Shown one piece after another: positions 8,841-17,025 of a stretch of 64,000 nucleotides of DNA. Each line of letters opens with the position of its first letter. Positions within the stretch are counted from its first letter, which is position 1. Under the pieces are notes generated by a model. That model was not told where the DNA came from, ran no database searches, and was given only the letters and a program-made list of their open reading frames with translations. Made by a program: the position numbers and the translations under genes. The stretch comes from Polyangium jinanense (GTDB lineage: Bacteria > Myxococcota > Polyangia > Polyangiales > Polyangiaceae), in assembly GCF_028435365.1 (NCBI RefSeq), contig NZ_JAGTJJ010000002.1, positions 806,001 to 870,000 of the forward strand, given 5' to 3'.

Positions 8841-9521
8841 TCACGCAGCGACAGCGCAGAGTGCGTTCACCGTCACCACGGCGTGGCCCGAGAGATCGGG
8901 GGCGCTGACGGCGCCGAGGTAGGTCAGCGCGTACGTTCCGCCGATGTTCGCGTCGGGGACGCTGTACGGGCCTTCGTTCTGCGTGTGCGCGCTCAGCGGG
9001 TTTGGCGTGGACGTCGGGACGCGGTCGAAAAGGTGCCACGTCTCCAGGGTGCCGCCCGCGATGCGCGTCACGACGAGCACGCCGACGCGCCGGCTTCCCT
9101 GGGTGATGTCGTAGATGCCGAGGTCGACCTGCTGCGGCTTTCTCGGTATTGCGGCGGAGATGCTGCCGGCGTCGTTCGAGGCGAGCCGGGCGCAACGGGC
9201 CTCGATGTACGCGACGCCGCAGCCCGTCGAGAGCGAAAGCCAGGCGAGGCAATCGTTCACGTTGAACTCGGGCGGCGGCGCGCCCGTGCCCCGGAGCGAC
9301 AGACCCACGGGCGTGCCCAGGAACGCGCTGCTCGGGCGAATGTAAGCGGCGTAGCCAGAACCGACGGGCGCGCTCGTGTACAAAAACCAGTGCTCGTAGC
9401 GGGTGTCCCGGTCGAGCTCCGTGACCACGAGGCGACCGACCTCGAGCAGCGGCGCGCTCGGAACGCGCGGATCGCGCTGGAAAAGGATGTACTGACCTGC
9501 GCCGATGTGCCCACTGATCAT
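8841..9521 (-). CDS. Hypothetical two-unit beta-rich protein upstream of the paralogue pair
   Basis: 226 residues. The start is the ATG at 9521, preceded by GAGGAGAG at ideal spacing; a longer frame to 9584 lacks such a site. It has no clear signal peptide. Two related halves can be seen: VGRLVVTELDRDTRYEHWFLY (N-terminal) and VGVLVVTRIAGGTLETWHLF (C-terminal). Both resemble the FGTILVTGS ... YWYVNAS segment of the two secreted paralogues downstream. A central Cys-containing stretch (NDCLAWLSLSTGCGVAYIEARC) separates them. Function unknown; it may be a cytoplasmic or non-classically exported relative of the pair. Confidence 0.65.
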   Translation of the reverse strand: MISGHIGAGQYILFQRDPRVPSAPLLEVGRLVVTELDRDTRYEHWFLYTSAPVGSGYAAYIRPSSAFLGTPVGLSLRGTGAPPPEFNVNDCLAWLSLSTGCGVAYIEARCARLASNDAGSISAAIPRKPQQVDLGIYDITQGSRRVGVLVVTRIAGGTLETWHLFDRVPTSTPNPLSAHTQNEGPYSVPDANIGGTYALTYLGAVSAPDLSGHAVVTVNALCAVAA

Positions 9522-9766
9522 GGCGAACTCTCCTCGGAAGAACGAACAAAAGGTCCCGGGCCGGACGGACGGCCCCCCAGCCATCTCCGAGAGAGTTCCC
9601 GCTGCGAACCGATGTGACGAAAAATGTTCACCGGCCGGAACGTACGGCCGGACTTCCGGGTGCAGGCGCCCCGGTCGCCGCGTCCCCTCGCGTGTTCTTC
9701 ACGGTGCCGTGCGAGAATTGCAAAGGGACGGACGACCGGCGCCGTCTCCGGGTCAGGCGGCCCGGG

Positions 9767-10009
9767 TCACGAGGCCTTGGTGGCCTGGATGTGCTTCGCG
9801 AGCAGCGTGCGGAGCGTCGTGACGTTTTGCTTGTTCTGGTCGTGGATCTGCTGGAAGCAACGCTCGGCGTCTTGATCCCCGGCCTGGCGTGCGTCCTGGA
9901 TGTATTGCTCCAGCGCCGAGTTCCCCTGAAGCAGCTCGTGCATCTCCGCGACGATGTCGTATTCGAGGTTCGAAGCACCCGTCTGCTTTTGCTGCGTCTG
10001 TGTGGCCAT
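9767..10009 (-). CDS. Small helical hypothetical protein
   Basis: 80 residues. ATG 10009 is fixed by AAAGGAG eight bases upstream; the longer frame to 10057 has no site. After a Gln/Thr-rich N-terminus the protein is predicted to be two amphipathic helices (YDIVAEMHELLQGNSALEQY, then CFQQIHDQNKQNVTTLRTLL). This resembles one hairpin of a ferritin-like bundle, but no metal ligand pattern is convincing. Family not recognised. It stands alone between two leftward genes. Confidence 0.65.
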   Translation of the reverse strand: MATQTQQKQTGASNLEYDIVAEMHELLQGNSALEQYIQDARQAGDQDAERCFQQIHDQNKQNVTTLRTLLAKHIQATKAS

Positions 10010-10107
10010 GCGCACTCCTTTCGCGGTCGAGGTCGGGCGAAGCAGCGCACGTGCCACGGGCCGAGCGTCCGGCCGGGCTCGTCAGGCCCGGCGGGCGCGG
10101 CGGGGCG

Positions 10108-11589
10108 TCACTTGCAGAGGCCGTTCTGGCAGGTCGTGGCGGCCGGGCAATCGGCGTCGCTCGCGCATTGCATGATCGTGCAGTTGCCGTTCAGGCAGAA
10201 CTGGGGCGCGGGGCAGATCAAGGAGCCCGGGGTGGCGTCGTCGACCACGCCGTCGCAGTCGTTGTCGATCCCGTCGCACGTCTCGTTGCTCGGCGTGCAG
10301 CCGCTGGGCGTGCAGACACCGTTCGGCGTGCAGATCTGGCCGAGCGGGCAATCGGCGTTGATCTGGCAGGACTCCGCGACGCACGAGCCCATGATGCAGG
10401 TGCCGCCGTTCGGGCAGAGGAGCAGCCCACCGGGCGTGACCTCGTCGACCTGGCCGTCGCAATCGTCGTCGAGCCCATTGCAGTACTCGGCCTTGGGCGC
10501 GCACATGCCGCCGCACTGGCCATTGACGCAGAGGGTGCCGTCGGCGCAGAGCGTGTTCTCGTCGATCGAGCCGTTGCAATTGTCGTCGACGCCGTTGCAG
10601 GCCTCGGGCTGCGGGATGCAGCCGTTCGGGTTGACGCACGTCGCGGTCGCCGGATCACAGACGTGCCCGGCGGGGCAATCGGCGTCGGCCATGCAGCCCT
10701 GGAACGCGCACATGCCGTTGACGCAGGTGCCGCCCATCGGGCAGAGGGTCGCGCCGGGCGTGTTCTCGTCGATCAGGCCGTCGCAATCGTTGTCGTAGCC
10801 GTCGCAGAGCTCGAGCCCGGGCGTGCACACGCCGCCGCACTGGCCGTTGACGCAGGCGCTGCCGTCGGCGCAGAACGCGTTGTTGTCGGGGATGCCATTG
10901 CAATCGTCGTCGAGGCCGTTGCAGGCCTCGGGCGCCGGGACGCAGCCGCCCGGATAGCAGACGCCGACCATCGGGTTGCAGAGCTGGCCGGCGGGGCACT
11001 CGGCGTCGGTCATGCATTGCACGACCACGCAGGCGCCGGCCACGCAGGCGCCGCCGTTCGGGCAGAGGATCGCGCCGGGCGTGGGGTTGTCGACGGAGCC
11101 GTCGCAATCGTTGTCGATGCCGTCGCATTGCTCGGGGAGCGCGCTGCACACCGGGTCCGGGACACACATCCCGAACATGTCGCAGAAATGGTTGGGGGGA
11201 CAGTCGCACACGAGCTGGCACACGCCGTTCGGGTCACAATACGAGTTCGGCGGGCACGCGTGGTCCTGGTCGCATTGCGCCCCGCCGCCGCACATGCCGT
11301 TCTGACAGATGCTCCCGTCGGCGCAGATGACGGGCCCGTTCGGGGTCGCGTCGATCTGGCCGTCGAGATCGTCGTCGACACCATTGCAGACCTCGGGCTG
11401 GGGGCCGTCGTTCTGCAAGACGCAAACGCCGTTCACGCAGAACTGGCCGGCGGCGCAGTCGGAGGCGACGTTACATTGCTCATTGCCGCCGATGAGGACG
11501 TGATCGATACACCCGGCGAACGGCGCGATCGCGAAGAGGGCGCCGAGGGGGAGGAGGGCCTTGAGGAAGGAAGCGCGAAAGTTTTTCAT
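10108..11589 (-). CDS. Lipoprotein with seven MopE-type repeats alternating with Cys-rich modules
   Basis: 493 residues. The signal peptide ends in AIAPFAGC. The rest alternates two modules: MopE-type motifs such as CDGIDNDCDGSVDN and CNGLDDDCDGQVDE (seven counted; the first, CNGVDDDLDGQID, has Leu in place of Cys), and short Cys modules of the form CxxDADCPAGxxCxxxxGxC. The pattern implies many disulfides and repeated acidic metal sites, so the protein should be extracellular. Unlike the 1855-4692 protein it has no globular C-terminal domain. Direct repeats seen in the DNA here are the coding repeats. No good ribosome binding site precedes ATG 11589. Confidence 0.85.
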   Translation of the reverse strand: MKNFRASFLKALLPLGALFAIAPFAGCIDHVLIGGNEQCNVASDCAAGQFCVNGVCVLQNDGPQPEVCNGVDDDLDGQIDATPNGPVICADGSICQNGMCGGGAQCDQDHACPPNSYCDPNGVCQLVCDCPPNHFCDMFGMCVPDPVCSALPEQCDGIDNDCDGSVDNPTPGAILCPNGGACVAGACVVVQCMTDAECPAGQLCNPMVGVCYPGGCVPAPEACNGLDDDCNGIPDNNAFCADGSACVNGQCGGVCTPGLELCDGYDNDCDGLIDENTPGATLCPMGGTCVNGMCAFQGCMADADCPAGHVCDPATATCVNPNGCIPQPEACNGVDDNCNGSIDENTLCADGTLCVNGQCGGMCAPKAEYCNGLDDDCDGQVDEVTPGGLLLCPNGGTCIMGSCVAESCQINADCPLGQICTPNGVCTPSGCTPSNETCDGIDNDCDGVVDDATPGSLICPAPQFCLNGNCTIMQCASDADCPAATTCQNGLCK

Positions 11590-11718
11590 GGCGTGATCGT
11601 CTCTCTCGTGGATGGAGGGGCGCGCGCGGCCGTTCGTCCCCGCAAAGGACGCTCGGCGCGGCTGTCCGTGTCTTCGTCTGCCTTCGTGGCCGGCGGTCAG
11701 CCGATCCGTGAGGAAATG
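11590..11718. other. Intergenic region
   Basis: 129 bases between the MopE gene start and the end of the membrane-protein gene upstream. It should hold the promoter for the leftward MopE gene. I see no convincing -35/-10 pair or hairpin. Confidence 0.3.
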
Positions 11719-12537
11719 TTAAGGGCTCGTGGGGCAGGCTTTCCGGACGCGATCGGCGAGGGGCGAGCCAGGGCTTTCCGAAAGGAATCGGGCGGCCTCG
11801 GCGCGGGCTTCGGAGACCCGGCCGAGTTTGCAGAGCGCGAGCACGCGCGCCGCGGTGCGCTCGGCGCGGAGCGATTGCCCTTCCGCGCTCGCCGAATTCT
11901 CGTCGAGCAAACGCAAAGCTTGCTCCGGATCGCCGCCCTGCATGGCGCCGTGCACGGCGCGAAGGCGGCGCGTTTCCGCGAGCAGCGGGTCCGTGGGCGC
12001 GGGGGGAGGCTCGCTCGTGGCGACGGTCGGCGCCGGACGCTTGGCCGGAGCATTCACCGACGGCGTATTCTGAAGCACGGGCGCCGGGGGAGCCGGCGGG
12101 TCGTTCGTCGGGGCAACCACCGGCGGCGGCGCTTCCACCGGCATCTGCGCGGGCGGGGGTTGTCCCCGCTCCGCAGGTGCTTCGAGATGCGTCGCTGCCG
12201 GAGGCGTCTCCATGTGCGTCGCCGTCGGCCCGAGGATCGCCACGGCGGAGGCGGCGCCACCCACGAGGACGGCGAGCATTCCTTTCCACGCCAGGCCGCC
12301 GAGGGAAAACACCGCGCCGGCCTTGGCTGCGGACGCGATCTTCGTCGCGGAGGCGGCCTCGCCGAGCTTTGCCGTCGCGGCGTCGGCGACACGCTCTCCC
12401 CCGACCGAAGCCGCTCCACCTGCGGCAATGGCGGCCGCGAGCGCGCGGCGCACGCGGGCGCGGTCTTCGGGCGAGGGATCGTCTCCGTCACGCCCTGCAA
12501 GAAGGATGGCCCGCGCTTCGGGGCCGAGCTCGCTCAT
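11719..12537 (-). CDS. Single-pass membrane protein coupled to an ECF sigma factor (possible anti-sigma or partner)
   Basis: 272 residues. A cytoplasmic Ala-rich N-terminus (residues 1-83) precedes one membrane segment (about 84-103, WKGMLAVLVGGAASAVAILG). Then comes a Pro-rich stretch of about 90 residues and a C-terminal helical domain (about 195-270; ETRRLRAVHGAMQGGDPEQALRLL reads like TPR helices). The ATG at 12537 overlaps the sigma stop (ATGA), with GGAGG just upstream. Position and topology fit an anti-sigma or sensor role, but there is no HxxxCxxC zinc motif. Role assigned from context only. Confidence 0.7.
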   Translation of the reverse strand: MSELGPEARAILLAGRDGDDPSPEDRARVRRALAAAIAAGGAASVGGERVADAATAKLGEAASATKIASAAKAGAVFSLGGLAWKGMLAVLVGGAASAVAILGPTATHMETPPAATHLEAPAERGQPPPAQMPVEAPPPVVAPTNDPPAPPAPVLQNTPSVNAPAKRPAPTVATSEPPPAPTDPLLAETRRLRAVHGAMQGGDPEQALRLLDENSASAEGQSLRAERTAARVLALCKLGRVSEARAEAARFLSESPGSPLADRVRKACPTSP

Positions 12538-13166
12538 CGGAGCCTCCACGTATCGCGCGCCCGCTCCCGGGCGACCGCTTGCTCGAAATCACGCCGCGCC
12601 GCCCGCAGCCGCGCATAAATGGTGTTCACGTTTTCCCCGAGCGCGTCCGCGATCTCGGGCGCGGTCATCTGCTCGAGCTCGGCCAGCACGAGCACGGTGC
12701 GCTTGTCGAATTCGAGCTCGTCGAGCAGCTTGTGCAAAAGGCGCGCGCCTTCGAGCCGCACCGTATGCTCGTGCGGGCCCTCGGCGCGCTCGTCCGGCAC
12801 CGAATCGACGTCGACGGCCTCGGCCTTCCCGCAGGCGTGCGGGCTCTTTCGCCGGAGCGTGCGCCGGTGATCACGCGCGACGCGGGTGACGATGGAGCAG
12901 ATCCACGTCTTCAGCGAGGAGCGCCCCTCGAACTGGCCGAGGCGGCGATAGACGACGAGGAAGACCTCCTGGACGGCGTCGTCGACGAGCGCGTCGGGAA
13001 CGCCGAGGCGGCGGACGTTGCGGAAGACGAGGTCGAAATGCTCTTCGTAGACGGACTCGAAAGGCGGCACGGACACCGCCTCGCCGCCACCCGAGCGCGC
13101 CGCGGCCGTGGGCTCGGGGGCGAGCGGCGAGGGGAGGGTGGCCTGGAAGGAAGCGGAAGGAGGCAA
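12534..13166 (-). CDS. ECF-type RNA polymerase sigma factor (probable TTG start)
   Basis: 210 residues from the proposed start. Region 2 is clear (FESVYEEHFDLVFRNVRRLG, DDAVQEVFLVVYRRLGQFEG, LKTWICSIVTRVARDHRR). So is region 4 (LDELEFDKRTVLVLAELEQM, APEIADALGENVNTIYARLR). The start is uncertain. The upstream gene on the same strand ends at 13213, and the first start with a ribosome binding site (AAGGA, five bases away) is a TTG at 13166. GTG codons near 13085 are alternatives giving about 185 residues. The last four bases overlap the coupled membrane-protein gene. Confidence 0.8.
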   Translation of the reverse strand: MPPSASFQATLPSPLAPEPTAAARSGGGEAVSVPPFESVYEEHFDLVFRNVRRLGVPDALVDDAVQEVFLVVYRRLGQFEGRSSLKTWICSIVTRVARDHRRTLRRKSPHACGKAEAVDVDSVPDERAEGPHEHTVRLEGARLLHKLLDELEFDKRTVLVLAELEQMTAPEIADALGENVNTIYARLRAARRDFEQAVARERARDTWRLR

Positions 13167-13212
13167 GCTTGTCCTTGGTGGCCAGCGCCTTCGGGTTCCG
13201 TGATCAAAAATC

Positions 13213-14340
13213 TCAGAACCGGACCTCGATGCCGAGCTCGGCCCGCCCGAGGACAGGCGAGGCGCGGTGCACGGCGCCGAGGCCCGAGACGGCGAGCTCC
13301 GGGTGGACGACGGGGACGCCGGCGCCAAGGCCCGCGACGAGGGCGACGGGGCGCGCGAACGTCCAGGTGAAACGTCCTCCCGCGGAGACGGCGAGCCAGG
13401 CGGCGGCGCCCTGGCCCGGGGAAGAGATGCCGGCGCTCGTGCTCTGGATGCGGCCGGCTTCGAAGGAGACGCAGGGGCCGAGCTCGAAGGGGGGACGCCG
13501 GAGGAAGGCGGCGCAGGCGCCGACATGGGCGAGGGTGAGGTCGATGTCGCCGGTGGCGGTGTCGAGGTTGGGGAAGGGAAAGGTGCGTGTCGGGAGGAAG
13601 GAGATGCCGGCTTCGAGGCGGTAACGGCCGACGAAGAGGGAGAGGGCGGCGCCGAAGCCGACGGTGGGCGCGGGGAAGGCGCCGACGTCGGCGAGGGCGC
13701 GCACGGAGAGGGCCATCGGCGGCGGTGGCGGTTGTGGGGATACCGACAGAGGGACCTTCGAAGGCGATACGCGTATCGGTTCGGGTCGTGGGGGGGAGGG
13801 CTGGAACCGATACGCGCTTCGGTTTGGGTCGTGGGGGGGAGGGCTCGGACCGATACGCGTATCGGTTGGGGTCGTGGCGGGAGGGCTCGGACCGATACGC
13901 GTATCGGTTGGGGTCGTGGCGGGAGGGCTCGGGGTGATGTGCGCTTCGGTTCGCGTCGTGGGGGGGACCTCCGGCGGCGGTTCGGCGATCACGTCGGGAT
14001 CGATCATCATGGCGATGATCAGGGCCGCGGCCTCACCGAGGGCGGCGCACGTGGTGGCCTCGACCTCACGCGTGCGTGGTCCCTCTTCGCCCCGTGTCTC
14101 CAGACGAACCCGATACCGCCCCGCGTCGCGCTTCACCTCGGCCGTCACGTCGAGCGGCTCCGTCTGCGCGCCTCGCCCCCCGAGAAGCCGATCGACCTCG
14201 GCCGAGATCGCCTCGGCCGTGGGACACCCCTCCGGGGCGGACCATCGCAGACGCACCCCGCTCGACGCGTGCGCATCGGCGGCGAGGCCGAGCGACGCGA
14301 GGAGGGCGACGATCAAGGAGGGGGCCCGGGCCCGAAGCAT
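13213..14340 (-). CDS. Secreted protein with Pro-rich minisatellite linker and a beta-barrel-like C-terminus
   Basis: 375 residues. ATG 14340 begins a Sec signal (LIVALLASLGLAADAHA). The N-terminal domain (about 25-130) resembles a periplasmic domain of unknown function (RLRWSAPEGCPTAEAISAEV, YRVRLETRG). A Pro/Thr-rich linker (about 135-215) is encoded by near-identical 42-43 bp DNA repeats. The C-terminal ~160 residues have alternating hydrophobic strands (GAALSLFVGRYRLEAGISFL) and end in IEVRF, ending in Phe as outer-membrane barrels do. It sits upstream of an ECF sigma on the same strand, 46 bases away, and may be co-transcribed with it. Confidence 0.75.
   Translation of the reverse strand: MLRARAPSLIVALLASLGLAADAHASSGVRLRWSAPEGCPTAEAISAEVDRLLGGRGAQTEPLDVTAEVKRDAGRYRVRLETRGEEGPRTREVEATTCAALGEAAALIIAMMIDPDVIAEPPPEVPPTTRTEAHITPSPPATTPTDTRIGPSPPATTPTDTRIGPSPPPHDPNRSAYRFQPSPPRPEPIRVSPSKVPLSVSPQPPPPPMALSVRALADVGAFPAPTVGFGAALSLFVGRYRLEAGISFLPTRTFPFPNLDTATGDIDLTLAHVGACAAFLRRPPFELGPCVSFEAGRIQSTSAGISSPGQGAAAWLAVSAGGRFTWTFARPVALVAGLGAGVPVVHPELAVSGLGAVHRASPVLGRAELGIEVRF
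13765..13945. repeat. Minisatellite of 42-43 bp units with a palindromic core
   Basis: The core CGATACGCGTATCG (a perfect palindrome) starts at 13765, 13851 and 13893. Diverged copies start at 13808 (CGATACGCGCTTCG) and about 13935. The spacings are 43, 43, 42 and about 42 bases. The units with seven consecutive G (13790s and 13830s) are one base longer than those with GGCGGG. The array lies inside the gene at 13213-14340. Confidence 0.85.
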
Positions 14341-14369
14341 GGGGTCACTTATGTCATCATGCCCCGCGG

Positions 14370-15245
14370 ATGAGCCGGCCGAAAACGAGCAGCACGCGCG
14401 CTGCACGCCCTTCCCCCACGGGCCTGCCCTCCCGCGAAGTCCTGCTCCGGGATCTCGGCCGCGCGCCCGACGAGCGCCCCGTCTTTTCCTTGCCTTCGCC
14501 CCTCCTCCCCTGGCTCGCCCTCCTTCTCGGCGTCGCCGTCGCGCTCCTCGCGCCCGGGCTCACGCGCGAGGGACCTTGGGGCGTCACGCTCTGGGCTGCC
14601 CTCGTCCTCGCGATCCTCGTCATCGTGCTCTTTCCGCGCAAGCTCATCGTCGGCGAGGATGGGCTCCTGCTCGTCTGGGTCGGCGCGCGCTTCATCCCCT
14701 ATCGGGACATCGCCTACGTCGAGACCTCCGACGGGTTCTACTTTCGCAACCCCGGCATCAACATCGCCCTTCGCTCGGGCCACGCCGTCGATTTCGCGAC
14801 CAGCGTCTTCAAGGATCGCTGGGCCGAGCGTGACGCGCTCCTCAGCTTGATCCGCGTCACCATCGAGGCCGCGAGCGCGCGCCGCCCCGCCCGCGCGCCC
14901 GAGGCCCTCGGCCGCGGCGGCAGGCCCTACGACGCCTGGGCGCGCGCGCTTCGGGCGATCGGCTCCGGCGCCCACGAAGGCATGCGCACCTCGCCCATCC
15001 CCGCCGACGAGCTGCTCCGCATCGCCGAGAGCCCGAGCGCGCCGACCGTCGATCGCGCCGCCGCGTTCGTCGCGCTCGCATCCTCGCAGGACGACGAGAA
15101 CTTGCGCCGCTTGCGCATCGCCGTCGACCTCACGGCCGCGCCCGACACCAAGGCCACGCTGCAAGCGGCGCTCGAGGCCAAGGGCGACGAGGCTTCGAGC
15201 GCCGAGGTCCTCGCGTTCGCCGAGGCCCGGACGACGCGGCCCTGA
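14370..15245 (+). CDS. Two-TM membrane protein with a bacterial PH-like domain
   Basis: 291 residues. It has a polar N-terminus (about 40 residues), two adjacent hydrophobic helices (about 45-90; LLPWLALLLGVAVALLAPGL and WAALVLAILVIVLF) and then a short beta domain (LIVGEDGLLLVWVGARFIPY, DIAYVETSDGFYF) like the bacterial PH-like domains of small membrane proteins. The last 100 residues are helical and Ala-rich. The first start with an open frame is ATG 14370, only 30 bases from the divergent gene start at 14340, so the two promoters share a very short region. The architecture resembles the protein at 47552-48574. Function unknown. Confidence 0.75.
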   Translation: MSRPKTSSTRAARPSPTGLPSREVLLRDLGRAPDERPVFSLPSPLLPWLALLLGVAVALLAPGLTREGPWGVTLWAALVLAILVIVLFPRKLIVGEDGLLLVWVGARFIPYRDIAYVETSDGFYFRNPGINIALRSGHAVDFATSVFKDRWAERDALLSLIRVTIEAASARRPARAPEALGRGGRPYDAWARALRAIGSGAHEGMRTSPIPADELLRIAESPSAPTVDRAAAFVALASSQDDENLRRLRIAVDLTAAPDTKATLQAALEAKGDEASSAEVLAFAEARTTRP

Positions 15246-15307
15246 TCCCGCGATCCATCGGCGTCGGAAACCGGGCGAACCCCTCCCGAGGGCCCCCGCC
15301 TTCCTTC

Positions 15308-17023
15308 ATGATGCCCCGCATGCCCCTGCGCCGCATGCGTCCTTCGGTGCTTGCCCTCGCGAGCGCCGCCGCCCTCCTCGTTGCTTGCTCCGATCCTGCC
15401 GAGCTCCCGGTCCCGCCCGCGCCTTATGCGCCGCCTCCGAGCTCGGCCGTCGTCGAGGAGGGATCCGTGCGCATTCGCCGCGACGTCTTCCTCGTCCCCG
15501 GCGTCACGCCGCCGCCGAACCCCGTCACCGGCAGCGCGACGCCCGCCGAATACAACGCCGTCCGCGTCGTTCGGTACCGCGTCGACGCCGATCCGCCGGC
15601 TCCTGCCCGCGCGGTCGCCGTCCTCATGCCTGGCTTCCTTGGCGGCGCGAATAGCTACGATCCGATGGCGCGCGCCATCGTTCGCCGATCCAAGGAGGGC
15701 GAGGCCTTCGAGGCCTGGGCCATCGATCGACGCTCGAACCTGCTCGAGGATCACCACGGCCTCGACGTCGCCGAGTTCCGCAAGGACCCCGAGATCGCGA
15801 AGCGTTACTACTTCGAGGAGGAGCCTGCCGAGGGCAAGACGTTCCCGGGCTTCCTCGATCAAACCGCGGTCGATTACGCCTCCGAGTGGGGCCTCGACAC
15901 CACGATCGGCGACCTCCGCCGCGTCGTCGACATCGTCGCGCCCGAGGAGCGCAAGGCGCGCGTCTTCCTCGTCGGCCACTCGCTCGGCGCCACGATCGCC
16001 GAGGAGTACGCGGCCTGGGATTTCGACGGCAAACCCGGCTACGGCGAGCTCGCGGGCCTCGTCCTCGTCGACGGCGTCGCGCGGCAAGAGGGCGCCGCGG
16101 CTCCGACGATCACCGAGGAAGACTACCTGAAAGGTTCGTCCCAGAACGTCGACGCCTACCTCACTCCGGGCCTCGAAACGATCCGCAAGACCACGCGCTA
16201 CATCGCGCTCCCTTTGCTCGGCCTCAAGGTCTACCCCGTCGCCGCGATCGCCGGCATGCGCGCGCTCTGGTCGCCGACCGCGATCACCGAGGATCCCTAC
16301 CGCGATAGCGCCTTCCTCACGCTCCTCTCGCTCACCGACGTTCCGCGCATGACGAATCGCGCGGCCATGGGGTTTGCGATGGACGATGCCTCGAACGGCG
16401 TCTCCTTCGCGGCCGTCTCCTGCGGCGCGAGCAAGGGCGGCGCGCTCGCCGAGTACGACAGCCTCTTCGGCACCAAGCTCGTCCAGCCCTCCGATCCTAC
16501 GGCCACGTACGATTGGGTGGAGTACGACGCCACGAACCCCCGCGAGCACACCTCGCTGGAAGACATTTCGCGCTCCTGGTTCGAGGGCCCCTCGCTCGAC
16601 TTCGGCGAGTGGTACTTCCCGGCGCGCCTCTCGCTCGACGCCCAGGCCGCGGCCACGCTCGTCCTGAAAGACACCGACTGGCCCCGTGCAAACCACGGAC
16701 TACGCGCGATTCACGGCGCTTCCATGGACCTCCCGATCTTCGCCGCCGTCGCGGGCCTCGTCGGCGACACCGCCGCCCTCGACCCGCTGCGCGCTCTCGT
16801 TCAGAACGTTCCCATCGGACCGGGCCGGCCCCTCGCGGGCAAACCCCGCACGGAATCCGACGCGTTCGTCGTGCTCGACATCGTCGACCTCACGCACATC
16901 GATCCCCTGGCTGGAACCGACGACGGTCAGGGCGACGTCACCAAATGGTACGACTCGCTCACCACGTGGATGACCACGAACAGCCCCGCAGGCGGCGTGG
17001 TCCTCGCTCCATCGGCCCCGTGA
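15308..17023 (+). CDS. Alpha/beta-hydrolase-fold lipoprotein
   Basis: 571 residues. A lipoprotein signal ends in ALLVAC. The fold is that of an alpha/beta hydrolase: a first strand region (AVAVLMPGFLGGANSY), then the nucleophile elbow GHSLGA (about residue 225) and LAGLVLVDG after it. The Ser in GHSLGA is the likely nucleophile; a late His (about residue 458 in NHGLRAIHG) could complete the triad. It is longer than typical esterases because of an insert after the elbow. ATG 15308, 15311 and 15320 are all possible; all keep the signal. The stop is followed two bases later by the RND adaptor gene. Substrate unknown; probably anchored in the outer membrane or periplasm. Confidence 0.8.
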   Translation: MMPRMPLRRMRPSVLALASAAALLVACSDPAELPVPPAPYAPPPSSAVVEEGSVRIRRDVFLVPGVTPPPNPVTGSATPAEYNAVRVVRYRVDADPPAPARAVAVLMPGFLGGANSYDPMARAIVRRSKEGEAFEAWAIDRRSNLLEDHHGLDVAEFRKDPEIAKRYYFEEEPAEGKTFPGFLDQTAVDYASEWGLDTTIGDLRRVVDIVAPEERKARVFLVGHSLGATIAEEYAAWDFDGKPGYGELAGLVLVDGVARQEGAAAPTITEEDYLKGSSQNVDAYLTPGLETIRKTTRYIALPLLGLKVYPVAAIAGMRALWSPTAITEDPYRDSAFLTLLSLTDVPRMTNRAAMGFAMDDASNGVSFAAVSCGASKGGALAEYDSLFGTKLVQPSDPTATYDWVEYDATNPREHTSLEDISRSWFEGPSLDFGEWYFPARLSLDAQAAATLVLKDTDWPRANHGLRAIHGASMDLPIFAAVAGLVGDTAALDPLRALVQNVPIGPGRPLAGKPRTESDAFVVLDIVDLTHIDPLAGTDDGQGDVTKWYDSLTTWMTTNSPAGGVVLAPSAP

Positions 17024-17025
17024 TC

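Noticed and set aside
13167..13526. N-terminal extension of the ECF sigma factor to 13526
   Set aside because: It would overlap the upstream gene on the same strand over 300 bases and reads as Ser/Pro/Arg low-complexity sequence.
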